Positions 1-12,488 are shown, counted from the first letter of the stretch. The stretch is DNA of 64,000 nucleotides from Adiantum capillus-veneris (GCA_014529385.2 CM043953.1:94394842-94458841), one strand, 5' to 3'. Notes: generated from the letters alone by a model not told the origin. Made by a program: numbers and translations.

Positions 1-2159
1 TTTGTAAAGTTGTTATCTGGTTCTAAGTCCGAGTTTTGTGGTTCTCCTTGTAATTCAACCTCCACATCTATTATCAAATTCTCTTCTATTTCTTCTATAG
101 TGCATTGAGATACACCAACATTGAACTCTTCTTCATCTTCATTTTGACAATCATACAACCAGGTTGGCATTTCCTCCTCGTAGCCATCACTTTCAATGTG
201 ATTCAATACCTTTTCGTTGCAAAACATATACACTAATTTTTTCGCTCTGTCTGTTAATAGTCTGTTGAACATACTTGTACACACTCCAGTTTCTCTCCGA
301 ACTTGAGTTTGTTGTACATTGTGCCAGTACTTTCATTGCAAGGGGACCTACAGTAATGCTCTCCACCATTCATCATCCACCACTTACATGCAGGTTGCTC
401 TTTTGTCATTACCTGTACTAAATCATTCACAAAAGGACCTTCTTTTAATCTAAATGCACTCATTTCTTTGATGCAATCAATTCGGTCCTGAATGTTGGAG
501 AAGAACATATTGACCACGTGATAGAAATTGCTTACCACCTCTGTATTGGACATCGCGATCTAAATTCCAATACTCCGGATCAAGCATGGAAGCAACACTA
601 TGGAGTGGACTATGAGCGCTCTTCCACCTTGCATGAAAATACTTGAAAAAAATTTCGATGTTTGCCAGAGAATGATAATCGCCACGCCTTCTCTACTATA
701 GACTCTTTTAGCTCTTCGAGATTTTCTAGACTCTGTTGGACTGCCACCATGTCGTCCACACTTTGCCCAAGTTTGGCGCCCTTTGAGCAAGATTGCGGAT
801 TGCAAACATAACGTGCATCATTACATAGTATGCATCCATGACACTCCTTCACCAAGCAGCCTTATTTACATTGCCACATAGACATGTAATTTTATCTTTC
901 ACTTTTTCTTTCTGCTCAAGCTGCCATTCATCAAAGGCCGCACAATTGAATGTGTCAATCACTTCACATTTATCGTAGAGAAGTGATTCCAAGGTATAAA
1001 ACTGTGAGCAGAACCGAGTTTCAACAGGAAGTTTCAACATCACTGACATGCACATCCTATACAAATCGAGCACTCTTTGTCATTTTAAGATAAATTTCAC
1101 AACCTGAGTGAACCATGTGGTTTCTTTGCTAGTGTACCAATCTTTCAGCACCAAGTTTAAGCTGTGCGTATTACAACCATTGGCAAAAATGTGTAGAAAG
1201 CACTTCTTTATTAATTTATTGGTGTTTTTACAATTCTTTGCTTTGTCCATGACTACTTAAACGACATGTTCAGCACCAATTTCTATAATTACATTAATCA
1301 AGACCTCAAAAATGTATTTTCCACTTTTAATTACACCAGAACTATCTATCACTTTTATAAACAGTTCTCCCTTTAAACAAAACATCATTACATTGATCAG
1401 TGGTCTTCTTTGAATATTTGACTAGCCATCACTCACAATCGTACATCCTGAAAGCGAAATATTCCCAAGTATTATTTTGCCAACACGCTCTTTGACTTCG
1501 ATGTAACATTTGTCCAAGAAAACATTTTGTATCGTGTGATAAGAAGGAGCTGAAAATCCTGGGCCAAACTCACTGATTCTCTTCCAAGCAGCCTTCCAAT
1601 GATTGTTGCTGTCTACCATGACCAAAGCACTTCCAGTAAAGAATATTTCTTTGGCGAGTGTAGTTTGTGCTTCTTCTAGATACTACACTGGAAATCTTTG
1701 ATGTAATGATTTTTGACACATTTGAGTAGGTCCACCTTCATTGTGACGCTTAAAAGAAATATTGCCTTGAATTTCCTCTCCCTGTGCAGGTTGTTCTCCA
1801 AGGTTATTTGGCATCACTATAGGATCTATGGAGTTAATATTAGGCTCTAAGAACTCTTGACCCGAAGGCACAGAGCTGTATATCTGTTGTCTCTTGCCAC
1901 CCTTTTTGTTAAGCTCTTCTCTCAAACGGTTTGCAACTGCAGGTGCCTGAGGATGTTCATATTTCTTACAACTCTTTTTAACTCTACCCAAAAAATGATC
2001 CCTAATACGTGGTGCACCGCTTGATTTTGTTGTGTGACAAAATTTACATTGCCACTCCATATATCGGCCGCATATATTGTGAGCATAATCCCAATCTTTG
2101 CTGGGAGCTTTTTTATTCTTTGGCTTCTTCGTACCACTTGTACTCACATTTTTCTCCAT
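1..2159 (-). pseudogene. hAT-family transposase, broken, 3' end at or beyond the left edge
   Basis: Cut-and-paste DNA transposase of the hAT superfamily. Reading leftwards from the ATG at 2159, the first 158 codons carry a lysine-rich start and a BED-type zinc finger (Cys38, Cys41, His55, Cys64, with WQCKFC). After a stop near 1683 the same protein resumes with a DUF659-like core: WKAAWKRISEFGPGF, then GCTIVSDG followed by a TAG at 1422-1424 where the family usually has Trp, then the readable segment FANGCNTHSLNLVLKDW around 1130-1190. Further left, 849-1073 and 254-553 hold the C-terminal region, including PACKWWMMNGGEHY, which resembles the hAT dimerisation region. The last 250 bases read as an acidic tail. 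Several stops and frame changes make it inactive. I saw no terminal inverted repeats. Family assignment is firm; exact exon or frame joins are not. Confidence 0.8.
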
Positions 2160-3593
2160 TGCTTTTAAATAAAAACTGAAGACAAAAGAACCAGATGTTC
2201 AATTTTTGAAACATTTTTCTTATTTTAAATATATATTAAAATTTAAAAACCATTCAATATGAAAGTAACCATGATGCACAATATGAGATTTTCAATGCAT
2301 GCCAGTCAATCCACATATCGTCACCTATATTGTGAGCAAACATACACATTGCAATATAGTCTATGCACGGCATAATAACTACAACAATGCTATGAATCTT
2401 TCAATGCAATTATTATTATAATGATTATTTATATGTCCACTTTGATTTGCAAATAATAAGAACCATCTAATTTCAATTGCTACAAAAAAACAAACGAAAG
2501 CAATAAAATATATGATTGGTCATTTCATGCACTAATAATCTATTGTAATACATAAGGCACTCTTTGTATAAACCAATGCATGAACTAACGCAAATAAATC
2601 TTCAATATAATCACTCAATTGAGGACTTCTTGTACCGAGTGAAGGATTGTAGCCCCCCATGCAACCAATTCAATATATAAAAGCTATTTTAACCCAATTA
2701 AGGATTATAGCTCTTATATTGTGGAGTGGCAAGTGTAAATCAACTCAAATCTATGATGGTGAAAAATGCAAGACTTCAAGGATCTTTATATGCCAGTACA
2801 CTAGTACAGGACATCCGACCCTGACTATCGACTCATCATTTACATAGGCTCATTTTCTAAAACCAATTACAACCCTCATTTGCACCAATGGCTTCTTTGC
2901 AATGAGCATGACTCTCAAGTTTTTAGTTGTTTTGGTTTCGTACCTTTATGTTGATAAACGAATTAAAAAAATTTAGAAGTGGTTACCGAATTAAGAATCA
3001 CGTTCGGCCCAAATAAAGGACCTGTGACTCTGTAACCTTAGGTCAATTCACAAGGAGATGACTATACCGGCACTTGGATACACTCCCCAAGGATTTTCCT
3101 AGCTAAAGGACCGCGGTTAGCATACTATTTACTATATATAATTACTCTCACCGAGCTTTTCCATTTTCCTGACAAAGCTCGGTGGGCCCCGCACGAAAAA
3201 ATGAAAAATCTGGATGGCTAACCGGCTCTATGGGTTTTTGCAGGTCATAATGAAAGTAACGTTAATAATTAAGGTGATCACATGATTTTTTTGTGTGAAT
3301 ACTAGAGTTATTGACGTAGTCACACGATCGTGATTACGTTAATGAAACCCCTGATCTGCACAAATGTCTCATGTGTCTAAAACAATTTTGTCCAATGTTC
3401 CCTATAGGACCACAATGTCAACATCTCAAGTGTCGACATGAACAAGACCATTGTCTCACATGAGTCATCATCGTGGACTCAGAATTATCACACATAACAA
3501 CTGCCATAAGTGAAGTTACGGCTCTAAAGCATCTACAAGGGCAATGTGCAGAAACCAATGCCGCAGAGAAGTGCACAAACATGGAACGAAAGG
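2160..3593. other. AT-rich non-coding stretch
   Basis: No protein I can recognise. It holds the upstream flank of the hAT pseudogene, a short hairpin at 3149-3184, and otherwise low-GC sequence with only short chance reading frames. Its right limit is one of the two inferred inversion breakpoints (about 3590-3597). Confidence 0.6.
3149..3184. repeat. 11-bp perfect stem with 14-nt loop
   Basis: CACCGAGCTTT at 3149-3159 is exactly complementary to AAAGCTCGGTG at 3174-3184, with 14 bases between. No T-run follows and no gene adjoins, so I give no function; it could be a relic of a small inverted-repeat transposon. Confidence 0.6.
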
Positions 3594-3890
3594 AAAATAA
3601 CTAAGGTTCTTGAATGTTCAATTCATAGATAAACTCTCAAGAGGCATCAACGGTTTCCATGCTTGATTGACTAAGTGATTGAAGTATTCAATTCAAACCA
3701 AATAACTTTAGAAGCATAAAAGACACATGTTCAAATGATCCTCCACATGTGGCATTCATGAGGTGCTTGAATCCTATTGGATAGGTTTTAAAGGGGTCCA
3801 ATGAGAATTTAGATGCATAAAAATAAATAATTAAGTTCTTCTCTCAAAGAGGAAAAAGAGGACACATATCCAAATGAAGTAATTAAATAA

Positions 3891-3934
<44 letters not shown>

Positions 3935-4669
3935 GTGGACCAAGCATGAGATGGGGGTATACTCTCCCACACACACATACACACATTCTCTCATTGTGTG
4001 GAGTGCAAAGTGCAAGAGCTCCATCTCCTTCTCCAAGCTTGTTGAGAAGTGGAGAGAGCCTACACCAACACTCTTGGCTATGGAATGCAAATCCAACCAA
4101 GAGTCATGCTTAATTCTTAAGCTTGACATATTCTTCATCTTCATTACTATGCTATTATGCTATGCTAAGCAAGAAGAGTGATGATAAGTGAGGAACTATT
4201 TCTTTCTCCTATGGATGATTCTTTTTCCTCTTCCCTACCCTCATTCCCCGCTAGCTCTCTCCACCTTCAAAGGTGTTTGAGGCCTTGGGACTGAGGCTAA
4301 TGCTTTTTGCAAAGTTTATGGTATGCTTGTGATGCATGAAGCTTTTCCGCCTTCATTGCATCACCTAGGTCACAAGGAACACAAAGATTGTATTGTATCA
4401 AGTCTCTCTTGATGGGAGAATCTATAATACAAACACCTTTTGGAGGGGGGACCGGCTCCAAGTAAATCTGGTCCTCAACTATTGTCATGTTCTCTAATAC
4501 TCTCTCTCTTGCAAAAGTATTGCTCATGCCAAGTTAATTAAGTACTATGTTTATATTGCTATCATCAATTAAGTTCACCCTCTACGTTCTCAAAGTAATC
4601 TCACAAAAATGCTCACTTGAATTCTCTTAATTCTGCTATTCTCAAAGTTCATACGCCATTTCCATTACA
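3594..4669 (+). mobile_element. Distal part of a chromovirus LTR, displaced and inverted
   Basis: The reverse complement of this segment matches 12490 to about 13580 of the right LTR of the chromovirus almost end to end, including the (GA/CT)n tract and the terminal TGTAATGG. It stops at AAAATAACTAAGG (3594). The other LTR fragment, at 6674, begins at the adjoining LTR position. The two fragments are therefore complementary halves of one LTR. The bases outside its terminus (4670-4675, six G) are complementary to the C-run flanking the right LTR (13994-13998), as expected of the original left flank. A (AG)n array sits at 3894-3932. Small reading frames inside are LTR sequence, not genes. Confidence 0.85.
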
Positions 4670-5947
4670 GGGGGGAGAAAAGGGAAAAGGTTAATGTGCA
4701 TTTTTCCTTTTTGTTATCGCACATTTGTGTTGAATATAATTTAATTGTATTTTTACTTGGTGAACCTAAGGAGGTTTTTTGACTTCTTAATCCTACAACA
4801 GGCCACTTATCATGATCTTGGCCATTTCTCAAGACCAAATCCCATGACCAAGATCTTGTAGATGAGTGCTCTCGTGACATCTGCTTTTTTAAAAATTTTA
4901 ATGTTGATTTCTCCGTTAACTCCCTCCTCTAGTCACCAACTCCTGTTTGCAAAGACTGCTTGTTGTTTTTCTTCTACTCGTCGCTTGCAACAATGCTACC
5001 CTTTGTATTCAACTCCTTAGTGGTCCAAAATTGCCAATGCTTCTATTTAAAGTCCCTTGGCCTTGAAAAGCAGTTATATGAAAATAATTTAACTCTAAAA
5101 GCATCTGGCCCAAAAGTTAAAATGTTGCGATTGCAAATTATGGAAATCCGTACAATGGCCATGCTAGCACTTGCACCATAAAACGCAAAATTTTGTATTG
5201 CCTGCCATGTCAGCATGTCAGCACAAATTGCAAACTATCTATACAACGACCATGTCATCATGGCTCGACACAATTGAGTGTGTATGTGTATGTGGTCTCC
5301 GCTTTATTTGTTCTCTTTAGGTCACTTAGGCCCCATCAGATGGGGTCCCATAAGTTGGTGGGAACTCTTCTTTAAGAATAGGCCACTTGGAAAGACTTTG
5401 CAAGTTGGTAGAACTTCTTCTACTTCTTTAGTCAGGGTTTAGGCCCCTCGATCGGGATCTTTAGGTTGGCTCCATTCTTTAGTGACTTGACACATCAGCA
5501 GTTTGTGAAAATTCCAATGGGGCTTTTGAACTAGGAACTCATCACTACAATCAACCTTGTACCCTCTATGACATACAATATGAAGGTACCTCTGCTTCTC
5601 TTTAAGCTTAATCAATATCACATATCTTTTGTATTTGTCTTGACTTTTGTTTTGTGTCTGACAAAGAGGACATATATTCATGACAATGGACGTTTCGACT
5701 ACACAAGCATGACTCCAACTCAACAAAATTGCAAGGTCCGTTATATGTATCCCATTTCCCTATGCCTATACATTTGCTTGGTGCAACACTTAAATGCTAT
5801 GACGTGGACTGTATATTTAGCATTTTCACATTGTGCCTAACTACAAAACGAAATGTTTAAATATTCACATTGCTTTTATGTAGCTTGATTCAAACATTGT
5901 CCTTCGGCAGTCAAGACTCCTTACTCCCTCCAACTGCGACAACACAT

Positions 5948-5950
<3 letters not shown>

Positions 5951-6019
<69 letters not shown>
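5951..6019. repeat. (CT)n microsatellite, about 34 units
   Basis: Uninterrupted TC dinucleotide run; it creates Ser-Leu or Arg-Glu reading frames on the two strands that are not genes. Confidence 0.95.
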
Positions 6020-6021
<2 letters not shown>

Positions 6022-6330
6022 AGTAATAAATAAGAGAAAATTGACTATGCTTGATTTGAAGTAATAAATACACATGCATTTCATTTTTAAATGTTTGTCA
6101 TTGCCATGAAATTGGATCATCTTACAGATAGCTATAGAGGTAATTAGTCATTGTATACACAATTCTTCTTTAAAATTTTGTAATTTTCTTTGTACTTTGT
6201 TTACTTTAGTGCTAGATACTTGATGTCAATCTGTGTAAGTCTATAACAATGCCCACCAACCAAGACTAGCTTTACTTATGCTTGCAAACATTTGATACTT
6301 CGCAAGAGTGAGATTTGTGTATGCTCCACA

Positions 6331-6487
6331 GTGGCTATAGGTAGACTTATGGTATTTCGATCGACAAATATTTTGATCGTGAATCTACTACATATGGTAG
6401 ACTTATGGTATTTTGATACGTAGTGGCTACATGTAGACTTATGGTCTTTTGATTAACAAATATTCCGATCGTGAATCTACTACAAAC
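6331..6487. repeat. Two diverged direct repeats of about 66 bp
   Basis: GTGGCTA..GTAGACTTATGG...GATCGTGAATCTACTAC occurs at about 6331-6396 and again at about 6422-6487. GTAGACTTATGGTATTTT appears once more between them, giving a short imperfect tandem array. Confidence 0.7.
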
Positions 6488-6673
6488 AGTTCATGGATAG
6501 TCATCGGTTATAAGTTCCATGTACTTTTGGTAGTTGAGACTCGCATCAATCTGATGATGGCAAAGCACAATGTGGTTACACTATTGTGGAAGAGTTTATG
6601 TGTTAATACGCTTCAACACTACAAGTGCGAGTGAGCTCTTTTGAGAGAGTGTTTTCTCTCTGCAGGGAGCTCC

Positions 6674-7062
6674 TTAAGCATAAAAATCACCTCAAGATTT
6701 GGGCAAGGTTCCCACAAACATTTTAAGCACTTTAGCTAGCAAGCCGACATGCACCTCATGCTTGGGTAGGGTTCCCACCTCAAGGTCAGCCATAGCTTGC
6801 CTAAGGTGAAAGGAATTTATAACACTAACTTTTGGAGGTCTTTAATGAAGCTAACCCTAAGGTCTTTAAGCTCCATTAGGTAGCATTTCTCTTTGACATA
6901 CAATCTCTCATTTGGGCCCCTTTAACCTTGGCCCCGTGTTGAGACAGATCCATAAGCACATGTCTATATTCTAACCCTTATTCTCGATTATCCTCCCACA
7001 TTAAATGATCACTTTAATATGAGAAAATCATTTGGGTTGGTTAAATAATAGATTTTATGACA
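6674..7062 (-). repeat. Proximal remnant of the chromovirus 3' LTR
   Basis: Direct repeat of 13580-13992: both begin TTAAGCATAAAAATCACCTC and end GATTTTATGACA. On the element strand this is the LTR start, TGTCATAAAATC. The right LTR has one extra internal duplication of the phrase around GCTTGGGTAGGG. The left edge is the second inferred inversion breakpoint. Confidence 0.9.
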
Positions 7063-7077
7063 TTACCTCTCTCTTGA
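7063..7077 (-). other. Polypurine tract of the chromovirus
   Basis: On the minus strand AAGAGAGAGGTAA directly precedes the LTR start TGTCATAAAATC. This is the expected site for plus-strand DNA priming. Confidence 0.7.
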
Positions 7078-7439
7078 AATCATAGTTGTCCTCAACGATG
7101 AGGTAGAAGAGATAAAGTCTTAGTCATCATTCTATGTTTCTTAGCCCACTAGGATCACTTTGCACCCTGCGACATCATTCCAAATGGATGACTAGTTCAT
7201 TTGGTGCTTGGGAGACGTAGCTGCCGCAAGCCTGTCTGCTCTTTAGTCCATATCATACTCCCAAAGTAGAGTGACAAATTCTACTTGGTGTTTGAGTGAT
7301 GTCATCATCACAAACATGATTCTCAGCATGCATATTATTTAAATTTGTGCACAAAAAGGATTAGTCTTATAAGACAAAAACATTGTTCATTTACATTTGC
7401 TTACCCTAGTGCAGCATTGTAAGCATTGGCAAGGTTCAT

Positions 7440-8629
7440 ACTATTCTTAAGGTGTATTCCCTGAATCCATCTAACATCTTCAAAAGGATAGTTTTTTAGC
7501 TTAATAGATATCGTCCGATAATCTTACCATGCCGCAATACCTTGTCTTCATGCCGAAGGATAGCTTCAGGTTGTAGCACCTCTTCTTGGTCTTTGATTTC
7601 TGAAGGGTCTTCAATAATTGGTTCTCTTGGTGGCTCTCCTTTGTAGGGCTTAAGTAGGCTCACATGAAAAGCATTATGTATGAGCCAATGGTTGGGCAAC
7701 TTGAGTTGATAAGCCATGTCATTGATTGGCTTCAAGATTTGAAAAGGACCATAGTATCTTTTTGCTAATTTAGCATAATACTTTTGATGGCCCGCATGAT
7801 TTTTTCTTGTCGTTTGCCTCAATTGAGCCATGGGAAACTTAAGTAAGACTCAATCGTTTTCTTTGAACGTTAAGGCCCTTCCGTGCTTATTAGCAGCATA
7901 TTTTTGCCTTTGTTGAGAGATGGATATAGCCTCCTTAACCTTTTGAAAAGATTCGTGTAGGCCACGCTATACTCATCAGCGGGATCTTTCCATGTACTTT
8001 AAGTAGCAAGGGACTTTTAGGTCTTCCCTCTATGATCTCAAAAGGTACTTTTCGCGTAGGTATGGACAATATTATTGTACGCATACTCTACAATGGGTAA
8101 GTGCTTCTCCCATTGTGAGCGTTGATCTACTTCTATAACGTAAGTCTTTAGTAGATCAAGTATTGTAAGATTGGCTATCTCACTTTGGCCATCTGTTTGT
8201 GGTGATAGGCCAAAGAGAAAATCAATCTTGTACCTAGATTTTCAAAGAGACCTTTCCAAAAATTAGTGGTCATTTTAGGATTTCTATCTGACACGATGGA
8301 TGTTGGTAATCCATGGTGTTTGAAATTTTGAGATATGAAGATGGTTGCCATTTGTGCCTTAATAGTCTTTTTGATAGGAATAAAGTGTGCTTGCTTGCTA
8401 AACCTGTCGACCATTGTCCATATTCCCGTATTCCCATGGATACACTTGGGTAATCCAAAGATAAATGCATGGATATACTCTCCCATGGTGAATTAGGGAT
8501 TGGAAATGGCTGGAGTAATCCAATTTTCTTCCCTCTATCATACTTAGTCTTTTGGCATACCACACATTTTGAAACATACTCTTGTATGTGCACTTTCATG
8601 GTAGGCCAATAGAAGTATGTCTCTACTCC
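7440..8629 (-). pseudogene. Chromovirus integrase and chromodomain, broken
   Basis: Integrates the element's DNA copy. The segment near 8520-8600 has the second half of the zinc-binding module (CVVCQKTKYDRGKK). The catalytic core follows, with MVDRFSKQAHFIP and VSDRNPKMTTNFW (second catalytic Asp), spread over two frames between 8175 and 8599. The C-terminal part at 7496-7831 has [21 protein letters not shown] and then a chromodomain start (PEAILRH....GRYLL). A frame change near 7496 separates it from the rest of the chromodomain, readable to the left as KNYPFEDVRWIQGI. Chromodomains are thought to steer chromovirus integration to marked chromatin. Clearly inactive. Confidence 0.85.
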
Positions 8630-9990
8630 TCAAAGAGTAGGTTGAATGCCTCTATGTCCCTCATAGGGAGGATCATGGGATTCATTCATGACTTTCTCAC
8701 GAAGGGAGTGGGTAGCATATAGCCTATTGCCATGGAGAAGAATACCATCCTGCAAGGTGAATGGTTCCTCTTTCTTCCCCAAATCAAGGGATGACATTAC
8801 ATCTTTAAAGTCAGAGTTAGTAGCATCCTCATATATCATAGAAGATAGATCATTGTGAGTTGCTATAGACACTGCATTGACTTTTGGCCGTCGTGAAAGT
8901 GCATCGGCCATTTGATTGTGCTTACCAGCAATGTGAAAATAAAATTCCGAAAGAAAATTTTCCCACCTCATTTGTTTGTCGAAAAGCTTGGTTTGCGTCA
9001 TGAAGTACTTGAGACTTTGGTGGTCTGTTCGTAAAATGAATGGAGTCCCTAATAAATAGTGCTTCAGGACATGTAGAACAGCTAAAATCTCTTTCTCATA
9101 AATACCCAAGACCCGCTCATCCATATTGAGCCTTCGGATCACATATGCTAGGGCATGCCCTTCTTGAATCAAGACTGCTCCAAGGCAATCGCCACAAGCA
9201 TCACATTGGACCTCAAATGGCTTTGAGAGATCCGGAAGGATGAGGAATGGTTGTGAGGTAAGCTTTTCTTTGAGCTTGTCAAAATCATTTTTCTCATTAG
9301 TAGTCCATGAATACTTAACATTCTTCTTTGTTAAGTCATGTAATGGTCTTGCTATTTGAGAAAATTTTGCTATGAAGCGTCTATAGTATGCACACATACC
9401 AATAAAGCTTTTTAGTTCATGTAGATTCCTTGGATTAGGCTATGCTTTTATTACCTCTAACTTCGATGGATCCATACTGATACTATCTTGAGAAATAATA
9501 TGACCTAAGTATTGAATCTCTTGAAGGAAAAATTCGCTTTTCTTTTGGTTGAGAAAAAGCTTGTTCTCCCTCAATTCTTGAAAAATCACTTGGAGACGTT
9601 GCTTGTGTTCCTCCAAAGACTTGGCGTAGATGATAACATCATCAAAGAACACTCCAGTGAACTTGCCGTAGGGTCTAAATATTTTCTCCATCAAACAATT
9701 GAATGTGGCAGGTGCATTGGTCAAGCCAAAAGGCATGACTAGATATTCATAAAGACCAAACGTGGTACGAAACGCAGTCTGTAGGATATCTTCATTCACT
9801 ATCCTTATTTGATGATAGCCACTTTTAAGGTCAATCATACTGAAGTAGGTAGAGCCTTGTAGCTTATCAAATAGATCTTCTACCCGAGACACGAGAAATC
9901 TGTTTTTGATAGTGATATGATTTAGTGCTCGATAATCCACACACACACACACGATATGTACCATCTTTCTTTTGCACTAAAAGGACTCGA
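8630..9990 (-). pseudogene. Chromovirus reverse transcriptase and RNase H, broken
   Basis: RT lies at 9440-9964: VDYRALNHITIKN, YFSMIDLKSGYHQIRI, MPFGLTNAPATFN and the catalytic box FFDDV. It is followed by LGHIISQDSISMDPSKLEVIKA at its end. A stop or frame change at about 9400-9440 separates it from the RNase H part at 8630-9397 (YYRRFIAKFSQIARPLH, VQCDACGDCLGAVL, TDHQSLKYF, MADALSRR). RT copies the element's RNA and RNase H removes the template. A CA microsatellite at 9942-9953 has altered the N-terminal RT frame. Confidence 0.9.
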
Positions 9991-10280
9991 GAACAAAAGG
10001 GAGAGGAGCTAGGCCTCGCCATCCCTTTGTCTACCAATTCTTGTACTTACCTCATGATCTCCTCTTGTTGATCTTGGGAAACTCGATAAGAAGGCTTGTT
10101 AGGCGGTGAGCTTCCTGGTAGGAGCTCAAGTCAATGGTCATCATCCCCTCGTTTTGGAGGTAAGTCCATAGGAATATCATCGATGAAAACATCTTGGAAT
10201 CCATTTAGAAAAGTAGACAATTCTAACTCTTCTTGATTCCTACCATTCTCATTTGATAAATCATTAGCGTCATTAGTGGA
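9991..10280 (-). pseudogene. Protease-RT linker of the chromovirus, decayed
   Basis: Continuation of pol between protease and RT. The minus strand here reads in short pieces typical of the region just upstream of RT (for example PGSSPPNKPSYRV). No frame stays open. Confidence 0.5.
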
Positions 10281-10760
10281 TTATTTGAAAAAAATCATGT
10301 ACGCAGAAATCAAGCTTTTCATTGACTTATCAAAAGCTGGTGAATTTACAAGTGGTATAGTATGACCAGATTTAGCATCTATATACATGTTCTTTCCTAT
10401 GTAGGTGAGGTATATTCTCCTTTCAAGGAACTTCATGTTGGTAGCCATGTGATTAAACCATGGCGCCCCTAGGATAGCATCCTCATGTTGGAGAGGAGAG
10501 ATGAAAAAGTCTTCTTTGTTGACATAGCTTTGGACATGAAGCCTCAACTTCCCAATCAAGGGAGTAACAGAGACTTGCTGTCTCTTGAAAGCTTTGTCAG
10601 TTGTTACAATATCTCCCATCTCGAAAGCTTGGATGCCCAACTTGGTGGCCAACTTTGATATGAAGTTGTGAGTAGAGCCAGGGTCAAATAAGATGAAGGC
10701 ATCATGCTCCCTTACCTTTCCCCAAGCGTAGGAGAGAAATGATCCTTTGCAATGAGCATC
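10281..10760 (-). pseudogene. Chromovirus retropepsin-like protease, partial
   Basis: Aspartic protease that would process the polyprotein. The minus strand reads a DPGSTHNFIS-like active-site region just right of 10652, then ATKLGIQAFEMGD, VTPLIGKLRLHVQSYV, and AILGAPWFNHMATNM near the C-terminal part of the fold. The Asp-Pro-Gly active-site variant is common in chromoviruses. The frame ends at 10281. Confidence 0.75.
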
Positions 10761-10796
10761 CTCTTTTGGATCTTCGATGGTGGAAGCCCTAGGAGT

Positions 10797-12125
10797 CTCA
10801 TTGCGAGCATTTTTCTTGGGGCAAGAATGATAGCCATGTCCTTGCTCCCCACACTTTAAACACTTATGGTCCTTGCAAAAAGCGTCAAGCTCTTCATGAG
10901 AGCGTTTGTTTTTACCTTTGTAAACTCCCTTCTCCTTGGACCTATTGTTGTTGCTGTAGAAGTGCCTTGGGCAAAATTTTGGGCATTGGTTTTTCCCTTT
11001 GCATCATTTTTGTCTTGTTTTCCATGGGTTTGACATTTTGTCTAGCCCCTTGTTGGAAATTGATGCGGGAAGCAACCATGGTGTGGTGGATAATCCCGCA
11101 CAAAATTGTTGCTTTTGCTCGACGAAGTCTATCTTTTGGAAGACAGTATCCTTGAGATGTAAATCCCAAAACTTGTCCACATATTTGTGAATAGACTCAT
11201 GTGAGAGAAGCTTCAAACTGCGCCATTTGATAAGTACTTTATCCTTTGCATCGCTTGCAAGGAATTTCTTCATGATGGAAACTCATAGAGTTTTCCATGT
11301 CTTTGGGGCTTCACCGTTGCCACGAAGGCTAGTCCAACATTGACGAGCCGAGTTTTGGAAGTGCATAGCTACATGGTGTAGCTTGGAGGACTCCGTGAAG
11401 CCCTCGTCTCCAAAGGCCGCATCAAATTGTTGGATGAAGGCCAATACTTTGTCGGTGGCACCAAAGGTTCCATCATAGGTGAGAAAAGAGATACTCTTTC
11501 CTCCCTCTTTGAACTTATAGAGCTTCTGTGATCTTTGCCATGCAGGGTATGATTTGCGATGTCCACCCCTCTTGTATTCTCTAGGAGAATAGTCATAGCT
11601 TTCGTCAGGAGAGGAGAAAGGTGAAGAAGAAGAAGAAGAGGGTGACCTCTTTCTTGACCTTTTCTTCTTTTGTTTCCTCTCTTTCCTTTCGAAGTGACGA
11701 GAAGGACTGTGTGTTGATCATTTCCTCATGGGAGGAGTTGGCGATCGTCTAGACGGCCGTCTTCGTGGAGCCACATCTTTAGAGGAACTTAGGGATTCAT
11801 TGATTTCTTGATCTTTGGATTGCTCCTCTCGTATGGGAGAGAGTCTTCTTTTGGGGGTCTCATCAAGAGGCCTCCTAAGCTCTCTCTCTTCTTGGAGAGG
11901 AAGGGAAATCCCATAAGCATGAAGTTGTTGAGTAACTTTGGCTGGCAAAGTAGGGTTGCCCATAGCTTGATGCAACCTAGTCACAAGATAATTGATAAAC
12001 ATAGGGGCATCATCATTAGCACCTTCATGTGCAAAATCAAAGTTAGCAATGTTCATTCTACTCTCTTGGTTATTGTCAGCCATGCTAATTACACTTATGT
12101 GTTTACTTAGTGTATTCTTTGGCAA
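10797..12125 (-). pseudogene. Chromovirus gag, broken
   Basis: Capsid/nucleocapsid precursor. The start (12080-12125) reads MADNNQESRMNIAN. A Ser/Arg-rich stretch covers 11590-11850. The capsid-like part around 11004-11596 contains TYDGTFGATDKVLAFIQQF, ESIHKYVDKFWDLHLK and QKQQFCAGL. A zinc knuckle of the form C-x2-C-x4-H-x4-C (CLKCGEQGHGYHSC) lies at about 10815-10865. At least three frame changes or stops divide it (near 11718, 11369 and 11004). Confidence 0.85.
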
Positions 12126-12476
12126 TTTATAACCTTAGTTGCTAATCCTCTTACTTTGAAAAAAGACACTTAAGTATCTACACCCACGGCTTGAATTGGT
12201 TAATTAGTAGTATGGTGGGACTAACATAGCAGAATTGTCGAGGGATAGCTCCTTTCAGACTTCTTATGGCTCAATAATGATAAAGCCGTAGGCTAGTCTA
12301 AAAAGACCCCATTATTAAGACCAAAGCTCCCTAGGTGTGCACCATATCCCACATAGTGGGCTCAACAAAACAGATAATAGATCCCAGTTCCACTTAACAT
12401 AATATAATTAATAAAATCAACCATTAATAGGCTACTTAAGGACCTCTCTTTTTAAGCAAGAAAAGAGAAACCAAAT

Positions 12477-12488
12477 GTTCTAATACCA
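12477..12488 (-). other. Primer-binding site, initiator-Met tRNA type
   Basis: On the minus strand TGGTATTAGAAC lies one base inside the 5' LTR end. It differs by two bases from the usual plant tRNA-iMet site TGGTATCAGAGC. Confidence 0.75.

Larger units (their letters stand above)
4670..6673. other. Non-coding flank carried inside the inferred inversion
   Basis: No recognisable gene. Under the inversion model this is the original left flank of the chromovirus, now reversed. It contains a long CT array (5951-6019) and a pair of about 66-bp direct repeats (6331-6487). Reading frames of 60-95 codons here show no family features. Confidence 0.6.

Noticed and set aside
4297-4527. 76-codon ORF in the inverted chromovirus LTR fragment, partly kept in the right LTR
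   Set aside because: LTR sequence read antisense to the element; the other copy has a stop. Common descent explains the similarity.
5911-6120. Arg-Glu or Ser-Leu repeat proteins over GA/CT arrays (also near 14000, 21550, 55570, 62760)
   Set aside because: Microsatellite translations in both directions; not genes.
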